DNA of 64,000 bases from Epichloe hybrida (GCA_019022495.1 JAFEKR010000006.1:2356001-2420000); one strand, 5' to 3'. Shown: positions 10,397 to 23,984, counted from the first letter of the stretch. The notes: generated from the letters alone by a model not told the origin. Made by a program: numbers and translations.

Positions 10397-11542
10397 CTAG
10401 AAACTCTCTCTTTTTAATATAACTATTAACATATAATATTAATAAGATAATTAAAAAAGAATTAATAAATAAGTAAGATTAAATAATTATAGATAATATT
10501 ATAAGAAAAGAGTAAGGGAAAGGGGCATAATAAAAGATAATATTTAATCTATAAGCCTATATAAGGATAAGTAAGCTTAATCTTAATACCTTTAACCTTA
10601 TTAGATTAACATAAGAGCTATAATTACATAACCTACCCTTCTATCCTAATAGTTGCTTTATTACTTATAATAAACCTCTTAAATACCTTATTTAGTAATG
10701 CCTTTATAAATACATTAGCAAGGTTATTATTCCTATTAATCTATCTAATCTCGCAAATCTCTTATTACTTATATAATTAACAAAGAGCCATGATGTTAAT
10801 TATAAGGCACTTCTCTTTTATAGTACTAAGCTTAATAAGGTATTTATATAAAGAGTATAAATTAGTATAGATAATAATAGGAATCGTAGGGAGGTTTAAT
10901 TAGTATATAATTAACCTAAGTATTATTAAGATTACATAAGCTATATTAGCACTAGTAACCATGCTATAGATCTTAGAGGTAAGCACACTTCTTATAACTC
11001 TCTTACTCTTAGTAAAGCTATAGTGTATAATATTACCTTAGATTATAAAGGTGCCTTCTTTTTAGACTTCACTAGCTAGGATAAGCACGTAGCCTAGTTA
11101 AGAAGTAAGGTCTTAGTTATTAGCAAATAATCTATCTATAAATATAAAAAGTTTTACTTTCTTAAGATTAAATAGTATAAACCTTAATCCTTAGTCTAGA
11201 TTATTAATTTACTATTAAATTCGTTAATTCAGGTTCTTTATATCCTAGGATAATAGGTCTTAGTGTTATATAGTAATAGAGAGGTTAAAATAAGCTTTAG
11301 GCTAGCAGATTAAGGTAATGTACGCGCCTTAAGCTCATTATTCTATATATGCCTATTTTAAATTAGTTAGCAGGATTAATTAAAGCTTTTTACTCTAGCC
11401 TTTTTACCTTAGTGTAATTATATTATTTTTAAGAGTAATAATACTACTATTAAAGGTTAGTAGGTTCCTTATAGAAAGAATTTACTTTAGTTTAGTAGTA
11501 AAAGAAGCAGCTTTTAATTAATCTTCCTCTTATTAAGAGAAC
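10397..11542 (-). pseudogene. Element F copia RT/RNase H 3' portion (decayed)
   Basis: On the minus strand the conserved end of ascomycete copia RNase H is legible: a LIKLSTIKEKCLIINIMAL-type stretch near 10760-10840, parallel to the same region in A, B and D. Many TAA/TAG codons interrupt it at positions where relatives have Gln or Trp. The gene continues at 35094-36678 (integrase to RT) beyond element D. Confidence 0.75.
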
Positions 11543-11849
11543 TGTTAGAACAAAGGTGATATCAATCGCGCGTCGCAGCCGCAATTACCTGGCAGAAGCT
11601 CGGGCCGCGCGCGGACCCCACACGTGACCCATAACCTAGTACGTTAATTAGCTAGGAAATGTGGGGACACAAACGCGTAACCCCTTTTCCCTTTATATAT
11701 TATAACTTCTAGCTTTTTACCTCTCTTTTCCTATAACTTAATTAATTATAATAACAGATAATATAGCCTAGAATAGATAATCAATAATAATACTATTCTT
11801 CGGGCTTATGACTATATTATATTAAATTTAATACCCTATGAATCTAACA
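11543..11849 (+). repeat. 5' LTR of element D (307 bp)
   Basis: Starts TGTTAGAACAAAGG and ends GAATCTAACA. It contains a GC-rich core (about 11570-11625) with GGCCGCGCGCGG, which survived RIP because it is rich in CpG rather than CpA. The beginning is less mutated than in the 3' LTR, and the end is more mutated. Confidence 0.95.
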
Positions 11850-12189
11850 CTAATTAGTGGTTACCTTCACAGATAACCACGCAGTCTTTAAACACTATAA
11901 ATTAGCAAGGTTAATTAGAAGAGGTAGCTTATCTAATAATGACTTGCCCTATAAAATAGGAGGGCTATGTTTAATAATAAGTTATGCTAATGGAAAGGTA
12001 TAATATAGCTCTCTTCTTACTTTAGTATTAATATCTATATTTATATAGACTCTAAAATAACAAAGAAAGGTTTAATACTAGTAGCTAAGCTATCCCCTTA
12101 TCTTTCTTTATTATATATTCTATCACGTATTTAAAGTCAACTGCCTTACCTTATAATCCTTTATATTCAAAACACGAAATATATTACAT

Positions 12190-14217
12190 AATTATAGTTA
12201 TACCCCTTTCTCTTCTTACATCATAAGATCTGCCTCCCTTAATTAATTAGAATATCAGATGCAGCTAGACTATCTAGGACCTCTAGTTAATTTAAAGTTC
12301 CTAGCAAGACTAATAGTTATAATGATGCTATAGAAGGCGTTAAAACAGGAGATGATAATAAATACCTTAATAAAGGAAAAACCCCTATCTATACTAACCT
12401 ATACCCCTATATCTCTACAAGGCTTTAATAATATATTATAGAAGAACTACTCTAATAAATAGGAAGTTCTAAATATAAAGAGATAAGAACACCTAAGGAA
12501 ATTAGTCTTTATATTCTTATAAAGACTAAATAATATAAGGAGCAAGGGTTATTTAGAAGAACACTATTCTCTAAATTTAGTAATAACTTCTATAGATAGT
12601 TAAGGGATAAGTTTATAAAAGGGAGAGACCTTTTATAGAATAGACTTTAAGACTATTTTCTTTATAATAGAGTATACATAACTATTAGAAAAGGCACTAA
12701 GATAGTAAATAACCTTAAAGAAGTAGTAAACTAAGAAGAATTTAGGTTTTAAACTCTTAAAGAAATTAAAGAGGCTAGGAAGAAGTATATAGGCTTTTAA
12801 AAGAACCTATAGAATAAAGAGTTCTTCTATAATTTACTAGATAATAGTAATATTAGAACTAGGTAACTTACCCTATTACCTTGTTTATTAGTATAATTAC
12901 TATTAAAAGGATTAACAAGCTAGACTCCCCTAGGAAGACTAAGTTAATCCCCTCTAGGAAGGCCTAGCTAATCTCCCCTAGGAAGGTTAATTAACCTAGA
13001 GTTAAGACTACCTAAGGATACTATTTGTAAGCATTTATAAGTAACTCCCCTACCTATACCTTTACTAGAGGTAAGTTAGTAGTATTACCCTAGTAACACT
13101 ACTAATAATACCCCTAAGTAGGAGAGTTACTAATAGAGGTAACCTATGCTATCTAGGGCTAGTAGTGCCCCTATTAGTATAGCTTAAAGAGCTATAATTC
13201 CTCCTTCCTAATATAAGAAAGAGGAGGATTAGAGGGAATAATAAGCCCTAAGGGTACTACCTATAAAGCTACCCTCTTACTTCCTAAAGACCTTACCACC
13301 CCTTTTATAAATATAAAGGGAAACACCTAGAGGACCCCTATAGACCTAGAGACCTTTACTAAAGTAAATTATTAACCTATTTAAGGTATACCCTAAGAAG
13401 TAACTCTATAGCGCTAATAACTATAATATCCTTAAATTAAAGCTTTAAATATTCTATAGAAAGTATAAGTTACTTAATATCTAGCCTAAATAAGCTAGTT
13501 ATACTTTTAAGGTTATACTTAAAGGTAAAGCACTATAATACTATATAGACTACCTCTCTAAACCTAGATAACTATAAGATCTCCTTACGCTTATTAGCTA
13601 TATAAGAGAATAATTTAAAACTAAGGATATATAGTAAAGATATCTGCTAGAGTGGAATAATACTTCCCTATAAGGAATAGTAAATAATAACCTAAGTAAG
13701 TTAATAATTAAATGCTTTAATAAACTTATAGAAAGACTAGCTATCTTATAACAAGTAGTGCCTAAAGTAAGCTAAACTAAAAGGGCACTCTAGAATTAAC
13801 TTATTAGAGCCTATTATAGTATTCTAGAGTATAAAGAAGCGATTATAAATCCGCTAGATAGACTACAAGAGTTCTGTGAATAGATTAGAATGACCCTTTA
13901 TCTTATTAAGGAAGAGAAGAAGAACTATTAATAGTTCCTAACTAAAGCTATAACCCTAGAGCAATTCTAGACTAACTAAAGATATAATGGGAATAGAAAA
14001 GAGACCTAATACCCCTTGAAACCATAAGGAAGAGAAGGTACTCCCTGCATAAAGAAGTGCTATATATATAGCAAGGAAGGATGCTAGTTATCTAAGCACC
14101 CTAAAGAGAACTATAAGAAGGCGTTTTAATGCTTTAAGAATTACTACCTTATAGATTTAACTAATAACTTATATTATTTATTCCTCACTTAGTACAAGGG
14201 AGAACACAAGTCCTAAC
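12190..14217 (+). pseudogene. Element D copia gag (decayed)
   Basis: Gag-like frame riddled with TAA/TAG. A zinc-knuckle relic lies near 14064-14110, reading CYIYSKEGC then LSKHPKE, where relatives have CxxC: the second Cys codon has become Tyr by G-to-A change. The copy at 52623-54497 aligns with 11850-13744, confirming the element. The frame is broken at 14217 by insertion of E and would continue at 24167. No product is possible. Confidence 0.75.
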
Positions 14218-14484
14218 TGTTAGGAGCACGGAGGCCAAGGGGCCATAGACGGGACGGTCACATGTTAGAGCCCTTGGATAAGCCTTAGGTTCCGCAGATA
14301 ACTAAGTAGCTACAAGATAGCCACGTGCATATAGTAGGGTATTTAGACAAGGACTGCCTATAAGAGATATAGGAGGTTAGAGTTTAAGACCTTTATACAC
14401 CTACCCCTAAGTAGTAGCTCTCTAGCTATAACTAAGAACCTTAGCCTTCACTCTATTTATATCTCCCTAAGCATAGTTATAACA
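14218..14484 (+). repeat. 5' LTR of element E (267 bp)
   Basis: Begins TGTTAGGAGCACGGAGGCC and ends CATAGTTATAACA. The left part is nearly undamaged, while the right part carries several C-to-T/G-to-A changes against the 3' copy. Confidence 0.95.
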
Positions 14485-14699
14485 AGTCAAACTCTTAAAC
14501 CCTTTAGGGAAAACAGACTATTAGCTAGATTTAAATACAAAGGAGCTATAAAATATCTACCTAAAACACACCTATACCACCTAGTAAGGAAGCCCTAACT
14601 CTATAGCGCCTAGGTAGCAACTAAAACACCCTAACTATAAAATATAAGAGGGTATAGTAAACACCACCTAACTAACATAGCAACGCTAAATCTAGTAAT

Positions 14700-17600
14700 A
14701 ATAATAATCCAGATAAGCTATAGAGGTAACATAAGGTCACATAAGCTAAGCTATAAAATACCTATATAAGAAAGGAGATCTTAGATATAGAAGCATAGCT
14801 TAAGGAAATAAAAGCGGACCTATGATTAGCTAGATTAGGCAGAGGACCTATAATTACCCCTTAGATAAACATACAGAGAATTCCCCTATTCCTAGACTTC
14901 CTACCTAACACTAAGTTTATAGCAAATATATACCTATAAAGCTTTATTAAGATATAGTATAAGGTACCTATATATAAAGGTAACACCTATAAGAATCTAT
15001 AGGTATACCTAGCAGATTTAAATATGCTATTTAAGCTAGACCTAAGAACCTTTCAGAATAACAAAACAAAGGTAGCATATACTAGCAGCTGCTTAGCTAA
15101 TAATACAAAGCAATAGTAAATACATTATATAATAGTAAATAGGTTAGTTAACTACTTAGCTTACACCTAGGATAGATTTATATCCTAGCTAAACACTAGA
15201 GTAATAAATAAAGATACATAGTGCTTAGAAGCCACTAGAATACTACTAAATCTTAGGTAAAAGAGCGATTAGTCTTTTTAATCTTTCCTAAGACTTTAAA
15301 TAAAGGTAAAAGCGGAATTACCTAACTAAATCCCTATACACTTAAGAATAGCAATTTTTCTAAATAGCTTAAATAACACTATAAGGAAGCATATAGTTAG
15401 CTAAGAGTTCCTAATATCTTAGAGTTACTTATAGGGTTAAGGAAAAAAGGCTAAAGTTATAACAATATCTACATTAAGTAATTATAATAGAAACCATAAT
15501 AAGGAGGGCAGGAGTAACAAGAGATAACGCTCTAGCTCCCCTATAGATAACTCATAGCAAAGCTTACAGCAACCTAGCATAGGCTAGAGACTATTTAAGT
15601 GCTTTAAATATAGTAGTCCTAGATATAGTTTAAATAGATATAATATAGCAGACTACTTAATCTACAAAAGTAATAGGCATACTACTAAGAAGCATAAGGA
15701 TAGTAGTAACAAAACCTTAAACCTAAATAAGATTCTAATTAGTTTAGCTTAGGCCTAGGATAATAGTCTTACTACAAAAAAACCTATAAACAAGAGAATA
15801 AGAATACAGGTATCCTTACAGCAAGATAACCACTAGTTAGCAGTGCTAGCGCTATTTAATACAGGCGCAGAATATTTAATAATCCACCCTAAATTATTAT
15901 TAAAATAGGATTAAAAAAACATAGAAAAAACAGAGATAATACTAGAAAGCATAAGCAAGGACAAGATCCCACACTAGGGAATCCTATATAGACTAGTTAA
16001 GGTAAAAGATAGCATAGGCTATATAAAGGTTTACTAAGTTAGCTACTATATTACTAATATAGGAGAGGGAATACTCCTAGGGATAGACTAGACCCTAGAA
16101 TATAAACCTATAGTAATAGACTAGAAGCAGGGTTTCTAAAGGTTTCTAATAACCTAGGATTATATTACTTTCGCCGTAAGCAAGCAATAACTTTATAAGG
16201 TAGCAAAGCAGTCTTCTATTATGCTATTACTAGCGTTACTAAAGATCAAGGTAATTAACCTAAAGGTAATAGAAGAAGATACTAATAAAAATTCACTAAT
16301 AGGCAACGCAATAAGTAATAACCTAAGTCATAGCATAGTTATAGTAATAGTAGCAGAACATACCTACATATTAAAGAAGAAAAAACTAAGAAGTATAATA
16401 GTGCTCTAAGCAGTGTTTTATAAAGAATTAGCAGCGCTTACATAAAAGACAGATAGTAACATACCCCTATAGCAAATTCTAGAAAAGTACGTGGAATTCA
16501 TAAATATGTTTTTAAAGAAGCTAGCTAGTAAGCTCCTAGAATTAGGTAGTTACACTTATATAATTAAATTAGAAGAGGGAAAATAACTACCCTAGGGACC
16601 TATATATAACCTAGCTAAAAAAGAGCTAGAAGTGCTTAGGGAGTACCTAGCAAGTGCGTAGGAGAAAGGGTAGATTAGAAGATTAATAAGCCTAGTAGGA
16701 GCCCTGATTTTATTTGTTCTAAAAAAATCAGGGAAATTAAGGCTTTATATAGATTACAGGGGCCTTAATAGGATTACTATTAAAAATAGGGCCCCTTTAC
16801 TACTAATCTCTAAAATCCTTAATCAATTAGTAGGTGCAAAGATTTTCACGTCACTAGATCTTTAAGAGGCGTACTACTAGCTATATATCCACAAGGGTAA
16901 TAAGTAGAAGATAGCATTCTATTACCACTATAGGCACTTTAAATATCTTATAATGCCATTTAGGTTAGTAAATACGCTAGCTACTTTTTAGGAATATATT
17001 AACAATACTCTTAAGGGGCTTATAGATGAATTCTACATTATCTACCTTAATAACACCCTAATATATAGCAGTAACCCTATAAGACACACGGAGCATGTTA
17101 AAAGAGTGCTAAGGTAACTTCAGGACGCTAACCTCTATATTAACCTTAAAAAGTGCTAATTTTCAGTTATAAAGGCAAAGTTCCTAGGTTTTATTATATC
17201 TAAGAAGGGCGTCAAGATAGAACCATCGCGGGTCAAAGCTATTGCGACCTAGCTAATACCTAGTAGTGTGTTTAATATTTAATTATTCCTTAGGTTTATA
17301 GGGTTTTACTAATACTTTATAAAATAGTATAGTAAGGTAGTAGTCCCGCTAATAAACTATCTAAAGGGTGTTTAACTAGCGGAGTTTAAGCTAGAGCCTA
17401 GTAAACTCGCGGCGTTTAGAGAACTCTAAAAGAAGTTCTAGGAGGCACTAATCTTAGTACACTTTAACCCACTTTATCCGCTAAGAGTAGAGATAGATGT
17501 ATCTAGTTATATAATTAGAGCTATACTTATAATATTAGTGCTAGGTAGCTAGCACCTAGTAGCGTATTTTTTAAGGAAGTTAACTAATATTAAACTTTAC

Positions 17601-19870
17601 TACTTAACCCTAGATACTAAGTTATTAGTAATCTAAGAGGCGTTTTGAGCCTAGAGATATTACCTTACGTATTTAACTTATTAGATTATAGTCATTATAA
17701 ACTATCTAAATCACAAGTACCTAGCTATAAAGCTAAAGCTATCTAGTAGGTAGGTAATAGTGTTAGATAAGCTCTATCTATTTAATTTTAGGATTAAATA
17801 TTATATAAGTAAGCTAAACCCCACTAATACCCTATTAAGAAAAGCAGATTATATTAGCAAGGAGCGTAGGGCGGAGGCTATATTCTTATAGCTACCTAAC
17901 TTCTTAGCTAAGTTTTTAGATACTAAGTAGCAAGGGCGCTATATATATAATAGTATAGTCGTAGGCCCTAAGGTTATATTACTTAGTGTAGTTAATAGTT
18001 TATTATAAGAGCGCTATAAGGGCTATTTAAGCCTCTAGGGTTTTAAGAAGATATAACTTTATTATATTATTAAGGAACCTAATAGTCTTATAAAGCCTGT
18101 GAGTGGTACACTAACTAGGTCTGCTTATTGTGAGTAATAAGGTTATGCCTTATCTATGTTTTCTAATATTTCCGTAAGTCTAGCGAGCCTATAGGTTAGG
18201 AGTCTAGCTAGGTTAGTAGTTAGTAAGTAGCGTAGGCGCCCCCTTAAAACGCTGCTTAGCTATAATTTATCTATAAGTCTAAAAGTATACTATAAGCTAG
18301 CTACTTATAGCGGTGTTATAGTAAGAATATATGTAGTTTAGCAAACCTCTTCTAAGTTTACACGTAATACGTATCCTATGTACGTAAAATTAGAGACTCT
18401 AATTTAAGTTACGTTATTTTAAGTATAGTAAGGTAATAACTTTACTATAGGTTATAGGAAGCTGCTTAAGAGCGGCAACCTTAAAGCGTTGTAGATATAG
18501 TCTGTTAGGCCCTTTAAGCTATTAATGTTTTAAAATAAAGTTTTTGTTCTAGTAGGTATAAGAAAGGAAATTTTGCTACTTACCTATAATAACCTAGTAG
18601 TAAGCCACTAAGGAGTTAGCAGGACCCTCTATTAGATCATAAGTTAGTATTACTAGCTAATAATAAAGAAAGACACTAAGTTACATATATAAACTTACGT
18701 AAGCTATTAGACTTTAAAGCTAAGGCACTATAAACCATACAGCAAGCTAGCTACGCTGCTAGTGCCTAATTAGCCTTTTTAAGAATTGTTAATGGATTTT
18801 ATTACAGGGCTACCACCCGTGAAAGACGTAAATCAGACCTACAATGTAATCTTAGTTATTATAGACTATTTCACAAAATATAGTATTTACATCCTTGTTT
18901 AATATGGATAACTAGCAATAGGTTAGCTACTATATTCCTAGAGTATGTTTTTAAGGATTATAGTGCCCTAGAAGGTATTATTATAGACCACGGTTTGACT
19001 TTCACTAGCGGGTTTTAGATAACCTTTTACTATCTTATTATAACTAAGCAGCGACTAAGCACTACATTTTACCTATAGATAGACAGTTAGATAAAACATT
19101 TAAACCAAGTTTTAGAGCATTATTTAAGAGCCTTTACTTACTTTAATTAGACTAATTAGGCTAATAATCTTTTAATAGCATAGTTTGCGTACAATATAAG
19201 CGTCTATTTAACTTATAACTACACCCTAGCTAAGGCGCTGCGAGGCTATAACCCTAGGGGACTATAGTAAGTAGTTATAGATATCCCTATGGTAAATAAC
19301 TAGGCAGAGACTTATGCTACTACGCTAAGAGATAGACACGTAGTAATTAAGTAGCTTCTAAGTGACTTATAGGCCTAGTATGTAAAACACTATAATAAGA
19401 AGCGGACCCTAATAAAGTTTAGAGTGGGCAACTATGTTTTATTATCTATAAAGAATATTAACTTATAGTAACCTAGTAGGAAGCTAAGTGTGAAGTACCT
19501 AGGCCCTTATAAAATTAAAAAGGCAATTAGAACTTATAGTTTAGCGTACTAACTAAAGCTACCACCTAGTATATAACTGCATAATGTTTTTAATATTACT
19601 AATCTTAAACCGTTTATAAGGGATCTAACTAACGTAAAAGATATGTCCTTACTGTAAGAGAACGTTACAGATAATAAGCAGGAGTTTAAAGTTAAAAGAA
19701 TTATATCGCATTATTATAATAGGAGACGTTAGAAATACCTAGTTAAATAGAAGGGCTATAATACTTCAGAGAACTCTTAGGTAAAGAAAAGAGATTTTAT
19801 TATAACAGATATTATTAAGGATTACAAGCGGTAACTAAGTAGCTAGTTCGCGGATATAGAGTTATATTCA
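14700..19870 (+). pseudogene. Element E gag-pol with chromodomain (decayed)
   Basis: RIP-destroyed polyprotein. Legible parts in order: zinc-knuckle relic CFKYSSPRYS at about 15600 (Cys and His replaced by Tyr); aspartic protease ALFNTGAEYLI at about 15850, where catalytic DTG is now NTG; RT with [19 protein letters not shown] at about 16730 and YLNNTLIYSS at about 17040, where the YLDD-type pair is now NN; RNase H about 17490-17850; integrase with DFITGLPPVKD at about 18800 and the IIDHGLTFTSGF block at about 18980; C-terminal chromodomain YNRRRxKYLVKxKGYNTSE at about 19720-19790. Chromodomains direct integration towards H3K9-methylated heterochromatin, which fits the position. Dozens of in-frame TAA/TAG codons. 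Confidence 0.88.
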
Positions 19871-21761
19871 GTAGAGTTTAGATAGCAGCAGTAATATATA
19901 AAAAAAATCTAGATAAATTCTTAGAAACCTAACTTACAGCTACTTTGCACTAATTATTCTATTAACACGTTACCTGCCTAGCCCCTAGTATTCTTACCTG
20001 TGCTAATAAGGGCAGAGGATTTATCCTTATTATTAGAGGAATCCCCCTCCCTGTACATATATATACAAAGCTTGCTAGGGAGGTCTAGTAGCCTAATATA
20101 AGCAGGAAGCGTAAACGCGTTAGTAGTAAGCTACTAGTAAGTTAGTAAAGCTATAAACTAGAGCGTAGAAATACGTATAAATAGAAGGTTTTACATAATA
20201 AAACATAAGCTATTAGAAATATTAATCTAGACTTCTAGATTAATAGTATTATTAAGCAGTAATATAGTAACTTATTCATTAGCGTTAGCCTTATGTGTAA
20301 CTTCCGCTATAAGTTACGCCTGCCTTACCTAACCACGCTTATTAGCATTTTTAGTAGTTAGGAGTATATTATAAAGTTTGTGTTTTACGCGCATTAGATG
20401 CTAGTAGTATGTTAGTAGTAACTAAGTTATAGAAATAAAAGATATATATATTATTAAGAAAGTATAGATTATCTTTAGGATTACTATAAGCATTAATATG
20501 CTTAAAGAGCGTATAGTATAACTAAGTAAACCAAGTAGAATACTAGTAGCATGTTAGTATATATATTAGCAGTAAGAAAGGGAGGACAAACCCTAGTGTA
20601 GTCCTTATTATTACATGTATAATAGGCGTATTTCATTAAGTTATCTATGTAAGTTAGGAGTAATACATAGTAAGATAGTAGTAAAGTTATACTTAGAGAA
20701 TTAGTATATTAGGTTAGGACAGATTTGCCCTTAATAATATATTATGGCTTTACGCTATTATTATCTTTAGGTATAATAGCCTATATTATAACCTACTACG
20801 CGTAGTAAATATAAGGAATCTTTATTCCACTAGCACTACTAGCTATAAGTTAGTAAGGTAAGCGCTAGGGGGTAGAGATATTATACTTACATTAAGATTT
20901 TTAAAGCTATATACTTCTTACTAGAAGACTTTAAAGGAGATATTAAGGAATTCTTCTTACTAAAGGGAGGTAATAGTAGCAGAGTAGTAGCTTACATTAA
21001 AGATATTATTAACTACTAGTAAGTTAGTAGTAACACATTATAAGAAACTTATAAGTAAAAGATAAGTAACTAACCTTTTAGCGTTTAAGAGAATTTAGGC
21101 GTTTTAGATAAGGGTAGATGTAAATAATAAAGTAACACTATAGGATGTTAGTAACTACTATAAGAGAAGCTATAAAGCTACTAGCTTATAGGTAAAGGTA
21201 ACTTATAATACTAAGGGAGGATATAAAGGGAAGAAAAGTATATAGAAGTAAAGGAAAGCAAGCCTCTTTTATATTAGCCCTAGACCCCTAAGTAATCTAC
21301 GCACTATGTATAGCTAATCTAGGAATTATAACATTCATAGTTACAGCTACTACTAGCAGATACATACACTAGCTGCAAACTCCCGGCGAGATTAACATAA
21401 CATCCCTAACATTAGATAAGAAGTTATTTATTTTAAATAGCGCGCGTTACCCTATCTATTTAACCTAATTATAAAATTTAATATAGGCAGCCTGTTTACT
21501 TAGTGCTAGTAACTTACTAGATAGAGGTATATATATTAGAGGTAATAAAGCAGCAAGTATACAGCTATTTATAATCTAGAGGTTATAAGAAGGATTACCT
21601 AGGACCCCGTAATATCTATCTTATTATTTAAAGCGGACGTAATGCTACGCACTAATAGTATAGCTAGTAATATAGGCATTGCCATAGGTTATGCGTAGTA
21701 TATATACACTAGCTAAGTAGCTCTTTTTAATTAAGGATAATTATATATTAGGGGGGTAGCA
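19871..21761 (+). other. 1.9-kb region of element E between chromodomain and 3' LTR, unassigned
   Basis: Unusually long for a chromovirus 3' region. Short protein-like stretches can be read in the plus frames, for example FKAIYFLLEDFKGDIKEFF near 20900-20960. I recognise no family. It may be an extra decayed open frame, a long 3' UTR, or captured sequence. Confidence 0.35.
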
Positions 21762-21995
21762 TATTAGAAGTATAAAGGCTAAGGGGCTATAGATAGGACA
21801 GTTATATATTAGAGCCCTTAGATAAGCCTTAGGTTCCGCGGATAACTAAGTAGCTATAAGATAGCCACGTGCACGCAGTAGGGTATTTAGACAAGGACTG
21901 CCTATAAGAGATATAGGAGGTTAGAGTTTAAGACCTTTATACACCCACCCCTAAGTAGTAGCTCTCTAGCTACGACTAAGAACCTTAGCCTTCAC
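21762..21995 (+). repeat. 3' LTR of element E, left part
   Basis: First 234 bp of the 267-bp LTR, starting TATTAGAAGTATAAAGGCT (a RIP-altered TGTTAG start). Its last 8 bases, GCCTTCAC, are the left target-site copy of the inserted hAT-like element. The remaining 33 bp are at 24129-24161. Confidence 0.93.
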
Positions 21996-22000
21996 CAGAG

Positions 22001-22147
22001 CATTGCAATACAATACAATACATTTGATGTATTGTGTATTGTATTGTATTGTATTGACAATACAATACAATACAATACATTACACAATACAATACATCTA
22101 AAATTTTACAATACAATACAATACATGTATTATTTGTATTGTTTTGT
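22001..22147. repeat. Left subterminal CAATA/TATTG array
   Basis: Runs of ACAAT and its complement alternate in orientation (CAATACAATACAATACAT then GTATTGTATTGTATTG), so strands could fold into several hairpins. Subterminal repeats of this sort are typical binding regions for hAT transposases; binding here is inferred. Confidence 0.85.
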
Positions 22148-22210
22148 ATTTTTTTTTCTTTTTTTTAGTTTTAAGTAAATTCCTTAATTATAAGGTATAT
22201 ATAGTTAATA

Positions 22211-22280
22211 TAATAGCTTATAATAGCTTATAATAGCTTATAATAGCTTATAATAGCTTATAATAGCTTATAATAGCTTA
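22211..22280. repeat. TAATAGCTTA x 7 tandem array
   Basis: Seven perfect 10-bp units in the hAT-like element. Their perfection in RIP-decayed surroundings suggests recent expansion or a lack of RIP-susceptible CpA sites. Confidence 0.95.
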
Positions 22281-22539
22281 TATATTACTTCTATTACTTA
22301 TATAACTTAAAATATTATTAGTGTTAAAGTTTAATTAAAAATAAATAAGTAATAAATTAATATAATATAAATATAAGTATTTATAAGTAAATTACTATAG
22401 AAAAAGCTAGACTTATTAATTATTTAGTATTTAAAGGTTTTTTAAAATATTAATAAAATAAAATTCCTTTCTTTTTTATGTTTTTAATATTATACTATTT
22501 ATAATTTTATACTAATAGAAAGTAAGTCCTAATATAACT

Positions 22540-22945
22540 ATAAGACTTACTTTAGTATATTTCTCTCTTTTTAACTAAAATTACATAACTAAGTAAAGAG
22601 ATTATTATGTTTATAGTATAACTAATAGGACCTACTTTTAGACCTACTTTTATATATATATTTCTTTTTAGCTAGAATTATATAACTAAGTAAAGAGATA
22701 ATACTAGGTTTATAGTATAACTAATAGGACCCACTTTTAGACCCACTTTTATATATCCTCCTCTTCTTAGCTAAAGTTATATAACTATAGAAAGGGATTA
22801 TACTTGGTTTTTAGTGGTTAACAAGACCCACTTTTAGACCCACTTTTATATATCCTTCTCTTCTTAGCTAAAGTTATATAACTATAAAAAGGGATTATAC
22901 TTGGTTTTTAGTGTTTAACAAGACCCACTTTTAGACCCACTTTAA
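22540..22945. repeat. About 98-bp tandem repeat, four copies
   Basis: Units are anchored by GACCYACTTTTAGACCYACTTT at about 22629, 22728, 22825 and 22922. The first copy reads CCTAC where later ones read CCCAC, so C-to-T damage falls from left to right. Confidence 0.85.
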
Positions 22946-23404
22946 GAAACACTATATAACTAAGTAAGTAAGCTAAAAGTAGTATAAATAGTTAAACTTA
23001 CTTTTAAAGCTTATTTATTTATTTACTTAATATTAAAAAAATAGTATATATATTATGATTATTCTTTATATAATATTTTACCTTTTCTTTATAAGCTTTT
23101 CCTAGGTTTTTTCCTTTTCTTTTAGTTTAAAAAAGGTTAAAAGCTAATATAATTTATTATAATTATAATAAAATAGCTTAATAGTAAAAGAAGTATGTAT
23201 TAAATAAATTTTAATTTTCTCTTTATAATAAATTCCTTATATATATAAGTATATTTTTATTAGAGTTTTAATCTTATTTATTTAGAATTATAAATTATTT
23301 CTTTAGGGTAAATATTATATTTAAAGCAAAAATACTATATTAAAATGCATAGTAAATCCTATAAAAAAGCTAGAAAGATAGGATAACCTTTAAAATATAA
23401 AGAA

Positions 23405-23970
23405 TAAATATTACTATAAGTTAAGTTTAGATAATACTATTTATAGCTACCCTATATATATATATAGCTTAATAGTCTAAATTAGCTAAAACTTTATAAT
23501 TCTATAACTAAATACCTAAATAGTATAAAAATTTAAGAATATTTTATTTAGATTATATTAAAAATCTACTATATAATAAGTATATATACTACCTTACCTT
23601 TTTAATAATATATTGTATTGTATTGTAATGTATTGTAATGTATTGTAATGTATTGTAATGTATTGTAATGTATTGTATTGTATTGTATTATAATGTATTT
23701 TTATATAATAAATAATTATAATAAATCATAGAAAATAGATATAAGAATAAAAAGACCCTTAATATATTAAGAAAAAATCATTTTTTAAAATAGATATAAA
23801 AGAATATTACTAAGATATTATATATTTTAAATAAGCTTACTTTTCTAAATAAGCTAAAACTTAATAGATTTTTAAATAAATAACTAAATTATATATAAAA
23901 ATAAGAATACTATAATTAGATTATTTAAAAAATCTACTATATAATGAATTTATATAATACCCCACTTATA
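23405..23970. repeat. Degenerate direct repeats and TATTGTAATG array in the hAT-like element
   Basis: Two related segments (about 23450-23600 and 23820-23970) both end AAATCTACTATATAATRA. Between them, 23611-23695 is an array of TATTGTATTG and TATTGTAATG units. There is no coding content. Confidence 0.7.
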
Positions 23971-23984
23971 TTTTTCCCTAACAA

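Noticed and set aside
21996..22147. CAATA-type arrays as telomere or CRISPR repeats
   Set aside because: The unit is not TTAGGG-like, there are no unique spacers, and both arrays lie inside TIRs with an 8-bp TSD.
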